Source: Bacteroidota bacterium (lineage in GTDB: Bacteria > Bacteroidota > Ignavibacteria > Kapaibacteriales > Kapaibacteriaceae). From it: 64,000 bases of DNA. Under the pieces are notes generated by a model. That model worked only from the letters and a program-made list of their open reading frames with translations. It was not told the origin of the DNA and made no database searches. Below, piece by piece: positions 53,602 to 62,491 of the stretch. A program made the position numbers and the translations under genes. The DNA lies in NCBI GenBank assembly GCA_018266735.1, contig JAFDZT010000004.1, forward strand, positions 592,094 to 656,093. Reading direction: 5' to 3'. Within the stretch, counting starts at the first letter, position 1. Each line of letters opens with the position of its first letter.

Positions 53602-54206
53602 GGTCGCACCTCGAGCATTGCATGGACCCAGTGCGGGATCTGTTGTTTGCGTTCTTGCATCATGGCATTGAATTGATCGGTGGTGATGTTGGACATCGCT
53701 TGAAAGAACGGACGGGCGATGAAGGGGAACACCGTAAGGCCAAAGAGATTCATCACGAAGTGCATCGGTGGGATCGGAGCGAATCGCTTTGCCGCAACGG
53801 CCTCGGTGTACTGTTGCATGAAGTGCGACGTCATCAGCATCTTCTTCACTCCCAATCGCTCCGTGATCAGAGCCGGGTTCGATCGCAACGCCGTCATGAT
53901 GAAGAGCGGAAGGTCCGGCTGCAACGTCAGCAGATCGATGTAGGCATTCGCATAGAAGCGGATCTTCTCGTCGAATGACGTCGACGTGTCGTTGAATCCC
54001 ACGGCGATCCCCTTCACAAACGACTCCATGTGTTCCAACATGATGATGTCGAACAGGTTCTGCTTGCTGCGGAAGTAGTAGTTCATCAAGGCAAGGTTGA
54101 TCCCTGCCTCCTTCGCAATATCTCGCGTCTTCGTGCCTTCGAAGCCTTGTTGCATGAACAAGCGTCGGGCAGCTTCCTTGATCTTCTCTTCGGTACTTGG
54201 GTCCAT
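53598..54206 (-). CDS. TetR-family repressor of the efflux operon
   Basis: 202 residues. N-terminal helix-turn-helix of TetR type: EKIKEAARRLFMQQGFEGTK, TRDIAKEAGINLALMNYYF. C-terminal helical ligand-binding domain, all-alpha (about 55-202). First gene of the unit and coupled to tolC by ATGA, so it controls its own operon (as E. coli YbiH/CecR precedes ybhGFSR). Candidate operator at 54252-54274; a TAGATTCG box lies at 54231-54238, giving a ~24-nt leader. Confidence 0.93.
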   Translation of the reverse strand: MDPSTEEKIKEAARRLFMQQGFEGTKTRDIAKEAGINLALMNYYFRSKQNLFDIIMLEHMESFVKGIAVGFNDTSTSFDEKIRFYANAYIDLLTLQPDLPLFIMTALRSNPALITERLGVKKMLMTSHFMQQYTEAVAAKRFAPIPPMHFVMNLFGLTVFPFIARPFFQAMSNITTDQFNAMMQERKQQIPHWVHAMLEVRP

Positions 54207-54251
54207 GTTCGCCTTCGTTGAATAACGATGCGAATCTAAGAATTAAACATC

Positions 54252-54274
54252 TGATTAAACAAACTGTTTAATCA
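54252..54274. promoter_or_regulatory. TetR operator, perfect 10+10 palindrome
   Basis: Arms TGATTAAACA (54252-54261) and TGTTTAATCA (54265-54274) around AAC. An extra half-site ATTAAACA lies at 54242-54249. It overlaps the last codons of the 54268 gene and sits just upstream of the TetR promoter box, ideal for repression. Confidence 0.8.
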
Positions 54275-54687
54275 ATTCTTATCTGGTGCAGGGTTCGGGT
54301 CGTCACGGCCGCACAGCCGGCGAGGATTGCCGAGATCGGGATAAATAGCAATTGTTCAAGGAGGTTAGCGCTGGCGATGTTGGCCACGACGCTCAAGGAG
54401 AGCACGACCGTGAAGAAGACCATGGAGATGCGAACGAGACGCGTCGACTGTCCCACCGCCACGGCATGCCGTGCACGCAGGGAGATCCACAGGAAGATCA
54501 GGGCCGCACCGATCGACACCATTTCCAGCTGTACGATGTCGCCCTGGATGCGCTGTCCCCCACTCCACACCAAGGACGATGGAAACATCCCAAGGAGCAC
54601 GGCGGCATGGAAGCAAACAAGCAATGCATTGCCGAAAGCGAGGAGAGTTGGAGCGATGAGGCGAGGATTCGAAGGGGTGGAGTGCAT
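54268..54687 (-). CDS. Small integral membrane protein, unknown
   Basis: 139 residues with four hydrophobic helices (IAPTLLAFGNALLVCFHAAV, VSIGAALIFLWISL, ISMVFFTVVLSLSVVANIAS, LLFIPISAILAGCAAVT). No domain recognised. Its stop lies inside the TetR operator. A weak TAAATTCA box is 4 nt upstream of its ATG. Confidence 0.6.
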   Translation of the reverse strand: MHSTPSNPRLIAPTLLAFGNALLVCFHAAVLLGMFPSSLVWSGGQRIQGDIVQLEMVSIGAALIFLWISLRARHAVAVGQSTRLVRISMVFFTVVLSLSVVANIASANLLEQLLFIPISAILAGCAAVTTRTLHQIRID

Positions 54688-54701
54688 GTCGTGAATTTAT
54701 C

Positions 54702-54709
54702 TACATTTG
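54702..54709 (+). promoter_or_regulatory. -7 promoter element TACATTTG with short leader
   Basis: Exact TAnnTTTG 25 nt before the ATG at 54735, so this transcript would carry a leader of about 20 nt. Confidence 0.5.
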
Positions 54710-54734
54710 GTCGACATACTTGTAGGTGCACGCC

Positions 54735-55556
54735 ATGGCATTCATCTCTTCCCTCTCCACACGCTCACTCCTCATCGCCTTCGCCGTCACGGCCATGTGC
54801 TGTAGCAGTTGCACAAGCGATCCATCAGGTCCGGCAAAGAGCGGCAACAACCTACTAAAAGGAACCGTGCGACTTCTGAACGATGAGTACGGCAATCCGA
54901 TCGCCGATCAAAGCGGCATCGATGTTGTGCTCGATAACGGTGTCGATGTGTTCAAGACCACGACGGCAACAGACGGTTCATGGCAAGTGGCGAATGCACC
55001 GGCGAGCGTGTATACGATCACGGCATCAAAAGTCGGCTTCTACTCGTACGCGAACTGCAATGCTGTGCAGGATTCTCAAGTGAACATTCAATACGTTGGT
55101 GCCGGTACGTTCACAGTGTTCCCATTGATGCTAGCACGAGATATCTCACCATCAATGTTATCAGATCCATCGGCTACTCTGGAGTGGAAGATCAGAAGGG
55201 ACTCTACCGAGCATTCCGGCGTACGCTATGATACGACGGTAACACTATCCGTCCGCGCTCGAACGAAGAATCTTGGCACATTCAACTACCAGGTCAACAT
55301 TTCAGACCGACCAGATAGCGATTGTAATAGTGCGATCATCAAGCAGATAGTGAGTTTAACGTCTCAGAACGGGGAAGTGAAGACTTCATTCGAGTGGCCC
55401 TATGGGCTTAAGACACTCCGAAATGCATTTGGCAAAGACGTTATAGGCCAAACATACTACGTTCAACTTCGCCCACGTTTCGCAAAGAACTTCTCGCGAA
55501 CCGGTCCCAGTCAACTGCAATGCCTCGAACCTGCTGTAGCACAGTTCACTTTCTAG
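54735..55556 (+). CDS. CarboxypepD_reg-like lipoprotein, relative of the 43747 gene
   Basis: 273 residues. Lipobox CSSC. Regulatory-like domain about 38-118 (LKGTVRLLNDEYGNPIADQS, WQVANAPASVYTITASKVG), then a beta domain with few Cys (DSDCNSAIIKQIVS) and CLEPAVAQFTF at the end. Block order matches the 43747-44550 protein (DEYGNP, YVGAG, CLEPAV), so both descend from one lipoprotein family. Function unknown. Confidence 0.72.
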   Translation: MAFISSLSTRSLLIAFAVTAMCCSSCTSDPSGPAKSGNNLLKGTVRLLNDEYGNPIADQSGIDVVLDNGVDVFKTTTATDGSWQVANAPASVYTITASKVGFYSYANCNAVQDSQVNIQYVGAGTFTVFPLMLARDISPSMLSDPSATLEWKIRRDSTEHSGVRYDTTVTLSVRARTKNLGTFNYQVNISDRPDSDCNSAIIKQIVSLTSQNGEVKTSFEWPYGLKTLRNAFGKDVIGQTYYVQLRPRFAKNFSRTGPSQLQCLEPAVAQFTF

Positions 55557-55579
55557 TCCGTTCTGTGATCAAGTCCACT

Positions 55580-56944
55580 TCAATCGATGAGGATGCGCCG
55601 AGTAGCAGACTCATTGCCCACCGTAACGATCATCGTGTATGCCCCTCTTGGTAGTCCGAGACGGGATAGCGGGATCGAGACCTCTGATACTCCACGCGGG
55701 AGCTGCACAGGACGATCCTCATATGCCAATTGTCCTTGCGCATCGATCAAATGGATCGTAGCCGTGGCATCTGTTGTGCAACGAAGTTGAAGTCGAATGT
55801 GGTCGCGGGCCGGAATGGGGCCGACTGAGAGGACAGAGAACGAACCTTCCTCGGTCGGACAAACGCCGAATGCAGACGGGGCCTCAAGGCGCTCACACAG
55901 TTCCAGTTGCGTGAGTTGATCTTCGATGGCATCGAGGGTGATCCGATACTCCGAACCAATGAACGACCGGATATGCTCGGGCAGTGACATCAAACATTCA
56001 CGACTCGCTAGGAAAACGTAGACAACATCCATGCGAACGAGTTCATTTCGAAGCTCCGGCATCCGGACCCATGGTGTTTGAAATCGTATGGGCAGCAGCA
56101 ACGCTTTGAGAGGAACTTTGATCCGACCCGCGTCCGCTGTGTAGTTCAAGAGTTCGTCGATCGGCATTTTCGAATGAAATAGAGTGACAAGCGCACCGGC
56201 TGCCAACTGTCCGGCCTTTGTGTATTCATTGTGCATCCCTCCGTCACCCATGATCATTGCGATCTTGTCGATTGTGTCGTGTGATGTACTCTGAAGCACG
56301 GCATAGTAGCCAGCCGGCCTACAGGCATCAACGCGAAGGAAGGGAATCCTCCTCGATCCGAGTACATACTCGTTACCTCGAGGATGCAGGTACACTAGGT
56401 GTTCTGCTGTCATCACCCCTACGACAGGGTCTTTGAACGTGGATCGTGAGGTGTCGAAGGTAAAACCTCCAAATTCCGATGTGACCGCCGTCACGCTATC
56501 GAAGTAGATCCCCATTCGCTCCAACTCGTCTTGAGACAGCTCTATTCCAGTCGTGCCAGCACTTCCGGGTGTTGGCCGGAGTGGAATGGAAGGGATCTCT
56601 ATGGAACGGATCCGATGCCACACACCCCTATCCACCTTGCTCTCATTTTCTAGTCCACCATCATTCGAGGTCGTGTCGCTCTCCTTGAGAGGGACACCGA
56701 GGACATTCATCTTGCCGGTGGATACAACACTATCTGTCGTGACCATTTGATGCACATTTGTTTCCTCCTGCTGGAGCAAGAGCACAGCGACGAAGCCTCC
56801 GAGGAAGAGCATCGAAAGCACGACCACGATCGCACCTCTCCTCGACGATCGAACGATCGGAAGCTCTTCCTCTTGAACCAGCGGAGGATCCACAATTGCC
56901 TGCTGCATGGCGCGAAGCTGACGGTCAAGTTCATGCTCTGTCAT
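55580..56944 (-). CDS. Membrane-anchored protein partner of the ECF sigma factor, T9SS-like C-terminus
   Basis: 454 residues. Cytoplasmic N-terminus (~36 residues, Glu-rich, ELDRQLRAMQQAIVDPP), one membrane helix (GAIVVVLSMLFLGGFVAVLL), then a large extracytoplasmic part. Residues about 370-454 match a type A sorting domain (SVGPIPARDHIRLQLRCTTD, GAYTMIVTVGNE). Position directly after an ECF sigma gene with 14-bp overlap makes an anti-sigma role likely. A sorting domain on an inner-membrane protein without signal peptide is unusual. No zinc-binding anti-sigma motif is seen. Confidence 0.7.
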   Translation of the reverse strand: MTEHELDRQLRAMQQAIVDPPLVQEEELPIVRSSRRGAIVVVLSMLFLGGFVAVLLLQQEETNVHQMVTTDSVVSTGKMNVLGVPLKESDTTSNDGGLENESKVDRGVWHRIRSIEIPSIPLRPTPGSAGTTGIELSQDELERMGIYFDSVTAVTSEFGGFTFDTSRSTFKDPVVGVMTAEHLVYLHPRGNEYVLGSRRIPFLRVDACRPAGYYAVLQSTSHDTIDKIAMIMGDGGMHNEYTKAGQLAAGALVTLFHSKMPIDELLNYTADAGRIKVPLKALLLPIRFQTPWVRMPELRNELVRMDVVYVFLASRECLMSLPEHIRSFIGSEYRITLDAIEDQLTQLELCERLEAPSAFGVCPTEEGSFSVLSVGPIPARDHIRLQLRCTTDATATIHLIDAQGQLAYEDRPVQLPRGVSEVSIPLSRLGLPRGAYTMIVTVGNESATRRILID

Positions 56945-57449
56945 TTCGTTCCTCCGTATTGATCTTCACCGGATCGGTGAGTTGTGCGCGCAGCTGATCC
57001 CTACCACGCTTCACACGCATCTTGACTGCCGAGAGGCCGATCCCAAGTGTATCGGCGATCTCCTGGAGCGGCCATCCCTCGATCTCTGCCAAGAGCAGGG
57101 GGATCCGCTGCTCGTCGTGCAAGGCGGCGATCGCATCACGCAGTCGGTTCATGTCTGCTACGGTATCCGGTGCCGCACTCTCGCACCGCATGGAATCGAC
57201 GTCGACGATGGGCTCATATCGAGCGCTGCGATCTCGACCTCGACGGTACACGCGCACGACGGCACTGTTGATGTACGGACGCAGATGTTCAGCATCGCCG
57301 ATCTTTCTCCAGGCCATGCACGCCGATGCAAGCGCTTCCTGTAGGACGTCCTTTGCCTCGATCCGATTTCTGCAGACGTACAGAGCGAACCGCTCAACAT
57401 CCTTTCGGACGCTGAGGTAGGCCTGTGTGAATGCTTCTTGCTCGCTCAT
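56931..57449 (-). CDS. ECF-type RNA polymerase sigma factor
   Basis: 172 residues from the ATG at 57449. Region 2 (VERFALYVCRNRIEAKDVLQEA, CMAWRKIGDAEHLRPYIN) and region 4 (LHDEQRIPLLLAEIEGWPLQE, ADTLGIGLSAVKMRVKRGRDQ) of a sigma-70 group 4 factor. Redirects RNA polymerase, probably in response to an envelope cue through the membrane partner downstream. An upstream ATG at 57464 is possible. Confidence 0.92.
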   Translation of the reverse strand: MSEQEAFTQAYLSVRKDVERFALYVCRNRIEAKDVLQEALASACMAWRKIGDAEHLRPYINSAVVRVYRRGRDRSARYEPIVDVDSMRCESAAPDTVADMNRLRDAIAALHDEQRIPLLLAEIEGWPLQEIADTLGIGLSAVKMRVKRGRDQLRAQLTDPVKINTEERNDRA

Positions 57450-57573
57450 GATAGTAGAATGCACGTTGCAGACGATCGGTCACTCACACCCCCAAGATCG
57501 ATCTGGTTCGATATGACAACGGCCGGTCCGAGGACTCGGAGCGGCCGCAGTATGGATGATTCGAGTTGATCTC

Positions 57574-58980
57574 TTACGTCGTAATGAACTTCGGATGCAC
57601 GAGGTTCTCAAACGAATACAGTTCGTCCCACTTCTCTTGGGTGATGACCTTGCGCTCGAGCACGGCGATGGAGTGCACGCTCTTGCCCGTGGTGAGCGCT
57701 TCTTTGGCGATGGAGGCGGATGCCTCGTAGCCGATGATGGGATTGAGGAGCGTGACGATGCCGATGGAGTTCATCACCATGTTGGAGGTGACGTCGGCAT
57801 TGGCCGTGATGCCGTCGATGCACTTGTCCGCCAACATCACGCAGGCCTTGGCAAGGTAGTCCAGCGAGGTGAAGAGGGCAAAGCCGATCACGGGTTCCAT
57901 CACGTTGAGTTGGAGCTGACCTGCCTCGGCCGCCATCGTGATCGTGAGATCGGCACCGATCACATAGAAGCATGTTTGGTTCATGGCCTCGGGGATCACC
58001 GGATTCACCTTGCCGGGCATGATGGAGGAGCCGGGCTGCATGGCGGGAAGGTTGATCTCGTTGAAGCCGCAACGTGGACCTGAACTCAAGAGCCGCAGAT
58101 CGTTGCAGATCTTGGAGAGCTTCACCGCACAACGCTTGAGCGTGCCCGAGATCTGTACATAAGCGCCCGTGTCCACGGTTGCTTCGATCAGATCCGGTGA
58201 GAGCTTCACATCGATCCCGCTGATCTCTGCAATGTACTTCGTTGCCAATGCCGCATAGCCTTGCGGTGCATTCACACCGGTGCCGATGGCTGTGGCACCG
58301 ATGTTGATCTCGGTAATGAGCGACTGTACTTCGCGCATCCGCTGCACATCCTCACCAATGGTGGTGGCAAAGGCATGGAACTCTTCGCCGAGCGTCATGG
58401 GCACAGCATCCTGCAACTGCGTGCGCCCCATCTTCAGTACTTCGGAGAACTCTTCGCTCTTGCGTGAGAACGATTCCTGCACGTGCTGCAATGCAACACA
58501 GAAGGCATCGATCTTGTGATAGAGGGCAATGCGAAATGCAGTGGGATAGGCATCGTTCGTGGATTGCGCAAGGTTCACATGGTTGTTCGGATGCAGGAAC
58601 TCGTACTCGCCTTTCTTCTTGCCCAAGTACTCGAGGCCGACGTTGGCGATCACCTCGTTGGCATTCATGTTGCACGATGTGCCGGCGCCGCCTTGGATCA
58701 TGTCCGACACAAAGTGCTCCACGAACTCGCCCGCAATGAGTCGGTCACTCGCATACACAATGGCATCGGCAATGGTCGGGTCGAGAACACCAAGGTCCTT
58801 ATTGGCAAGCGCTGCTGCCTTCTTCACAACACCAAAGGCCTTGATCAGTAGTGGCTCGCGCGAGATGGGAAGGCCGGTGATGGAGAAGTTCTCCAGGGCG
58901 CGAACAGTCTGTACGCCGTAGTAATGTTCGTTGGAGATCTCGCGTTCACCGAGAAAGTCGTGTTCGATGCGCTTGCCCAT
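57574..58980 (-). CDS. aspA: Aspartate ammonia-lyase
   Basis: 468 residues. L-aspartate to fumarate + ammonia; fumarase/aspartase superfamily. Landmarks: EREISNEHYYGVQTVRALENF, GGAGTSCNMNANEVIAN, FLHPNNHVNLAQSTND, the flexible catalytic loop GSSIMPGKVNPV, and MAAEAGQLQLNVMEPV. The N-terminal start and the SSIMPGKVNPVIPE loop favour aspartase over fumarase C, but fumarase cannot be wholly excluded. Shine-Dalgarno-like GGAG about 9 nt upstream of the ATG. Confidence 0.88.
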   Translation of the reverse strand: MGKRIEHDFLGEREISNEHYYGVQTVRALENFSITGLPISREPLLIKAFGVVKKAAALANKDLGVLDPTIADAIVYASDRLIAGEFVEHFVSDMIQGGAGTSCNMNANEVIANVGLEYLGKKKGEYEFLHPNNHVNLAQSTNDAYPTAFRIALYHKIDAFCVALQHVQESFSRKSEEFSEVLKMGRTQLQDAVPMTLGEEFHAFATTIGEDVQRMREVQSLITEINIGATAIGTGVNAPQGYAALATKYIAEISGIDVKLSPDLIEATVDTGAYVQISGTLKRCAVKLSKICNDLRLLSSGPRCGFNEINLPAMQPGSSIMPGKVNPVIPEAMNQTCFYVIGADLTITMAAEAGQLQLNVMEPVIGFALFTSLDYLAKACVMLADKCIDGITANADVTSNMVMNSIGIVTLLNPIIGYEASASIAKEALTTGKSVHSIAVLERKVITQEKWDELYSFENLVHPKFITT

Positions 58981-59036
58981 TGCTCTGCTCCGGATGGTGT
59001 GATCGTGATAGACCGCAAATCAACGACATTATTCGC

Positions 59037-61220
59037 TCACATCGAAGCGCGCACCGAGAGAAAGATGGAGCGTGCATCGGCAGGAACAATGCCGGGTCCG
59101 GGATACGTCTCGGCGCGACGGGAGAAGTACCGTGCATCAAGTACGTTGTTCACGCCCCCTTCCACCATGATCCATGCCCATGCATAGCGCACCGTACAAT
59201 CCACCACGCCATAGGCCGGCACGATACCCACGACGCCGGTTGACGAGAACACGGCATTTGTTGCATCGCTGTACTGTCGGGCCGTGTACGAATACTGCGC
59301 ACTGCACGAGAACCCGCCGCTTGCATAGGAAAGGCCCGTACGAAGGAGGAAGGGCGGCACGGTCTCGACCTCTTTGTTCGCAATGGCCGTGTTCGACGTG
59401 TTGATGTAGCGCGCATCGAGGAAGGAGGCGTTGATGAAGGGCGTGAGGGAGGAGGTGGCGTGATCGTCGACAAGACGGAGCACGTCGACGGAGACGAGGA
59501 CCTCGAGTCCCACCGTACGCGAGTCGGCAACATTCGTGCGATAGCGATACGGGAGATAGAGCGGTGCCTGATCGTTCTTGAGAATGGTACCGATGCGGTC
59601 GTTGTAGCGCAGATAGTAAACAGATGCATCGTAGCGGATGTTGTCGAGGAATGTGCCGCGCACGCCAAGGTCGGCATTGTAGCCGGACTCATCACGCATG
59701 GCCGGGTCGACAACGAAGTTGGGATTCACCACACGCAGATCATTGAATGTGATGGCACGATAGTTCTGCGAGAAGTTGCCATAGAACTCTGTGTGTTCAT
59801 TCGGACGATAGCTTGTTCCCACGCCTGCGAACACGAAGGATCGTGTGCGCGTGATGGTCTCGTCGTAGCGTTTGTCTGCGACAACGTTGCCGGCATAGTC
59901 GAGCGAGCGGACGCGATACCATCCATCAGCACGCGTATCGATGTACTCCCACCGTACGCCCGGCGTTACGCTGAACTCCGGTGTGATGGTGAACATGTTC
60001 TCGGCGAACACGGCAATGTTCTTGCCCGGGAAGGTGTAATCGGACAGCGCAATGGTGTCTTGATGCTGCTGACGGTGCGTCGAACCGGAGTACAACCGTG
60101 CACCAACGAGGAAGGCAGAGATGCCGTCGAACAGACCGTACCGTTGCAAGAAGCGCGTCTCGTTCCCAACGTTCATGTAGTCGTCGTCCAGGTGTTGGAG
60201 CGGACCTCCAAGATCGACCATGGTGGGGGGATCAAGGTTGCCCACGACATGACGTCCGGCATTCACAGCAAAGAAGCGTGTGTTGATCTCCGACGTGGAG
60301 GAGAAGTGATACGTGCCCGAGAGTGAGAGCACGCCCCAGTCCACGTTCATCCAATTGCGTGCTCGCACGCTCTGTTGCGGGTCCGACGCGAACATGGCAT
60401 CCGTGAGTCCACCCGGCTGTTGTGCCTCATAGCGGTACAACGTGTACTCTGCATGCAGATCGAGTTTTGATGACGGTCGGTAGGTGACGGCGGCATAGGC
60501 ATTGTGCGCATTGAGCACGGAATTCGGTCGCCATCCATCAGAATGCTTGTACTGATAGAACGACGTATACGCCACATCCCCCACCGTGCCGCCAAGCGTT
60601 GCGAACGATTGCACATAGCCATACGATCCAACGGTCTGCTTGGCAGCTGCCTTGAACGGCACATCCGATGGCGGTTGCTGCATCACGAAGTTCAACATGC
60701 CACCGAACTGCGTTCCATACTGCAGTGCGCCGGCACCACGCACGATCTCGATGCGCTCCACTCCATCCAGTGGCGGCGTGTAGTAGCTCTCAGGATAACC
60801 CAGTGCATCGGCCGCAATGTCGTATCCGTTCTGTCGTGTGTTGAAGCTCGACGTGCGGTTCGGGCTCAAACCACGCGCGGCAATGCTGAGCTGCGACCCC
60901 GCACCATCGCCGTCCCACACGTGAATGCCGCTCACCTTGGCGTAGATCTGACGTGCATTGTTCGATGCCACGTTCACCGTCATGTTCTTGAGCAGCAGCA
61001 CTTCACTCTTCTTCGACTCGTAGATACCCACACCATCCACGCCACGCAGTGGCGTGATCTCGGCACGCTTCGATGCATCGTCCTCGATCGTCATCGTCGG
61101 CGCCGTGTAGACCGTTGTGTCCGTTCGCACCACACGCTTCTTCGGTGGCACCACATGCGTTTGTGCTTGCAGGTGTGCACCAATGCAACTCAGAACGATC
61201 ACAACGAGCAGGCTCCTCAT
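59037..61220 (-). CDS. FecA-like TonB-dependent receptor
   Basis: 727 residues from the ATG at 61220 (61232 also possible). Signal peptide ends GAHLQAQ. The plug domain starts with a FecA-like run: NNARQIYAKVSGIHVWDGDG, AARGLSPNRTSSFNTRQNGY, DALGYPESYYTPPLDGVE, RGAGALQYGTQFGGMLNFV, and the barrel ends in RSIFLSVRASM. Similarity to FecA indicates a ferric-chelate ligand (citrate type), ligand unproven. Its start overlaps the HTTM stop (ATGA), so it is the last gene of the DUF4856-imelysin-HTTM unit. Confidence 0.9.
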   Translation of the reverse strand: MRSLLVVIVLSCIGAHLQAQTHVVPPKKRVVRTDTTVYTAPTMTIEDDASKRAEITPLRGVDGVGIYESKKSEVLLLKNMTVNVASNNARQIYAKVSGIHVWDGDGAGSQLSIAARGLSPNRTSSFNTRQNGYDIAADALGYPESYYTPPLDGVERIEIVRGAGALQYGTQFGGMLNFVMQQPPSDVPFKAAAKQTVGSYGYVQSFATLGGTVGDVAYTSFYQYKHSDGWRPNSVLNAHNAYAAVTYRPSSKLDLHAEYTLYRYEAQQPGGLTDAMFASDPQQSVRARNWMNVDWGVLSLSGTYHFSSTSEINTRFFAVNAGRHVVGNLDPPTMVDLGGPLQHLDDDYMNVGNETRFLQRYGLFDGISAFLVGARLYSGSTHRQQHQDTIALSDYTFPGKNIAVFAENMFTITPEFSVTPGVRWEYIDTRADGWYRVRSLDYAGNVVADKRYDETITRTRSFVFAGVGTSYRPNEHTEFYGNFSQNYRAITFNDLRVVNPNFVVDPAMRDESGYNADLGVRGTFLDNIRYDASVYYLRYNDRIGTILKNDQAPLYLPYRYRTNVADSRTVGLEVLVSVDVLRLVDDHATSSLTPFINASFLDARYINTSNTAIANKEVETVPPFLLRTGLSYASGGFSCSAQYSYTARQYSDATNAVFSSTGVVGIVPAYGVVDCTVRYAWAWIMVEGGVNNVLDARYFSRRAETYPGPGIVPADARSIFLSVRASM

Positions 61221-62491
61221 GGCGTCACCCATGCATACGGTGCGCAGCCATCGTCAGTGACGGCAAGGTTTTGCGTCGGGTCCACCAACAGTCGCCCCGG
61301 AGCCGCATTCAGCGTTGCATACACTTCTGCGCGCACATGCGGATCGCGCATGCCGCGAGCACGATAGTGCGCAGCGAGCTTGTGGGCATACTGCAGGATC
61401 ATGTCGGGTTGCGTCGACATCTGTCGCTCCTGCATATCGTTCAGGAACTCACTGTTCACGACGACGCCCTCTCTCTCGTTTGCCCTGCCACCTTCCCCAT
61501 CCATGACGTAGAACGTGGCCGTTGCGGCCTTCTCCATGAGCATCACGCGCCATCCGAAGCGAAAGCCCTGTTCATGCCAGAACATGTTGCCGGGATAGAA
61601 GTAGGGTCGCAACGGAAGAAGGACCTGAACAAGTATGAAGGCGGCAAGGACGCCGATCGTGCGCGGCACCGGTACAGTGTCGTGGGCGTAGTGGGCGTCG
61701 ACGAGGAAGATCGTCGACATGCCGATCATCACGTACGGAAAGACGCCGATCTGGAACAACGTCGCCGTACACAGATGGAACACCACCACGGCTCCGAATG
61801 CATACCACTTCGTCCGTCGATGCATCAGGAAGAAGACGATGGTGCAGTCGTACACCATGCCGAACCATGCGAAGACGTAGGCGGTGAGCGGCTTTGCGAG
61901 GAGTGGACCGATCACGGGCATCGTATCGTGCGCGGGCAACCAGATGCGAAGGGGCATGGCATCGAGGAGCCATGGTGCATTGATCTTGGCAATGCCGGCA
62001 TAGATGTAGACGATGGCCACCTGCAGTTTGAACACATCCACCATCCAGCGAGGAACACGGTCAACGCGCAGTGATGGCTTGCGTAGCACATCCACGCTGA
62101 ACGCACGATGTGCCGGCATCATGGCAAGCAAGGTCGCAACAACGATGATGAAGTAGTAGTGGTTCAGGTAGTAGGCCTTGTCGAACAGGAAGACCCACGT
62201 GAACAGCACGACGAAGAGTATGGATGTAATGCGAAACCAGGCACCAAGGACGATGCCAAGAGCGGCAAGGGCCATGACGACGAAAAGGGCATCCAGCCAC
62301 GGTTGCGGCGGGATGGGCACCCAGTCGAATCCGTCATACGAGAAGTGCATGACGGGACGGACGTAGTGATCGTCCACCCAACCGAGCACCATGAAGCGGA
62401 TCGTACTGAGCAGGCCGACAAGGCCAACGAGAATGCGAAGAACGACAAGTGGAAGGATCGATGCTGTGGATGTGATGTAGCGACGCAGCAT
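61217..62491 (-). CDS. HTTM-domain membrane protein
   Basis: 424 residues. HTTM (horizontally transferred transmembrane, vitamin-K gamma-carboxylase-like) with about seven helices between residues 10 and 290 (PLVVLRILVGLVGLLSTIRF, YYFIIVVATLLAMMPAHRAF, VAIVYIYAGIAKINAPWLLD, FPYVMIGMSTIFLVDAHYAH) and a ~110-residue soluble tail. No carboxylase Lys is assigned. In Bacteroidota this gene type often sits beside imelysin and TonB receptors. Coupled at both ends (1-base TGATG overlap upstream, ATGA downstream). Confidence 0.85.
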   Translation of the reverse strand: MLRRYITSTASILPLVVLRILVGLVGLLSTIRFMVLGWVDDHYVRPVMHFSYDGFDWVPIPPQPWLDALFVVMALAALGIVLGAWFRITSILFVVLFTWVFLFDKAYYLNHYYFIIVVATLLAMMPAHRAFSVDVLRKPSLRVDRVPRWMVDVFKLQVAIVYIYAGIAKINAPWLLDAMPLRIWLPAHDTMPVIGPLLAKPLTAYVFAWFGMVYDCTIVFFLMHRRTKWYAFGAVVVFHLCTATLFQIGVFPYVMIGMSTIFLVDAHYAHDTVPVPRTIGVLAAFILVQVLLPLRPYFYPGNMFWHEQGFRFGWRVMLMEKAATATFYVMDGEGGRANEREGVVVNSEFLNDMQERQMSTQPDMILQYAHKLAAHYRARGMRDPHVRAEVYATLNAAPGRLLVDPTQNLAVTDDGCAPYAWVTP

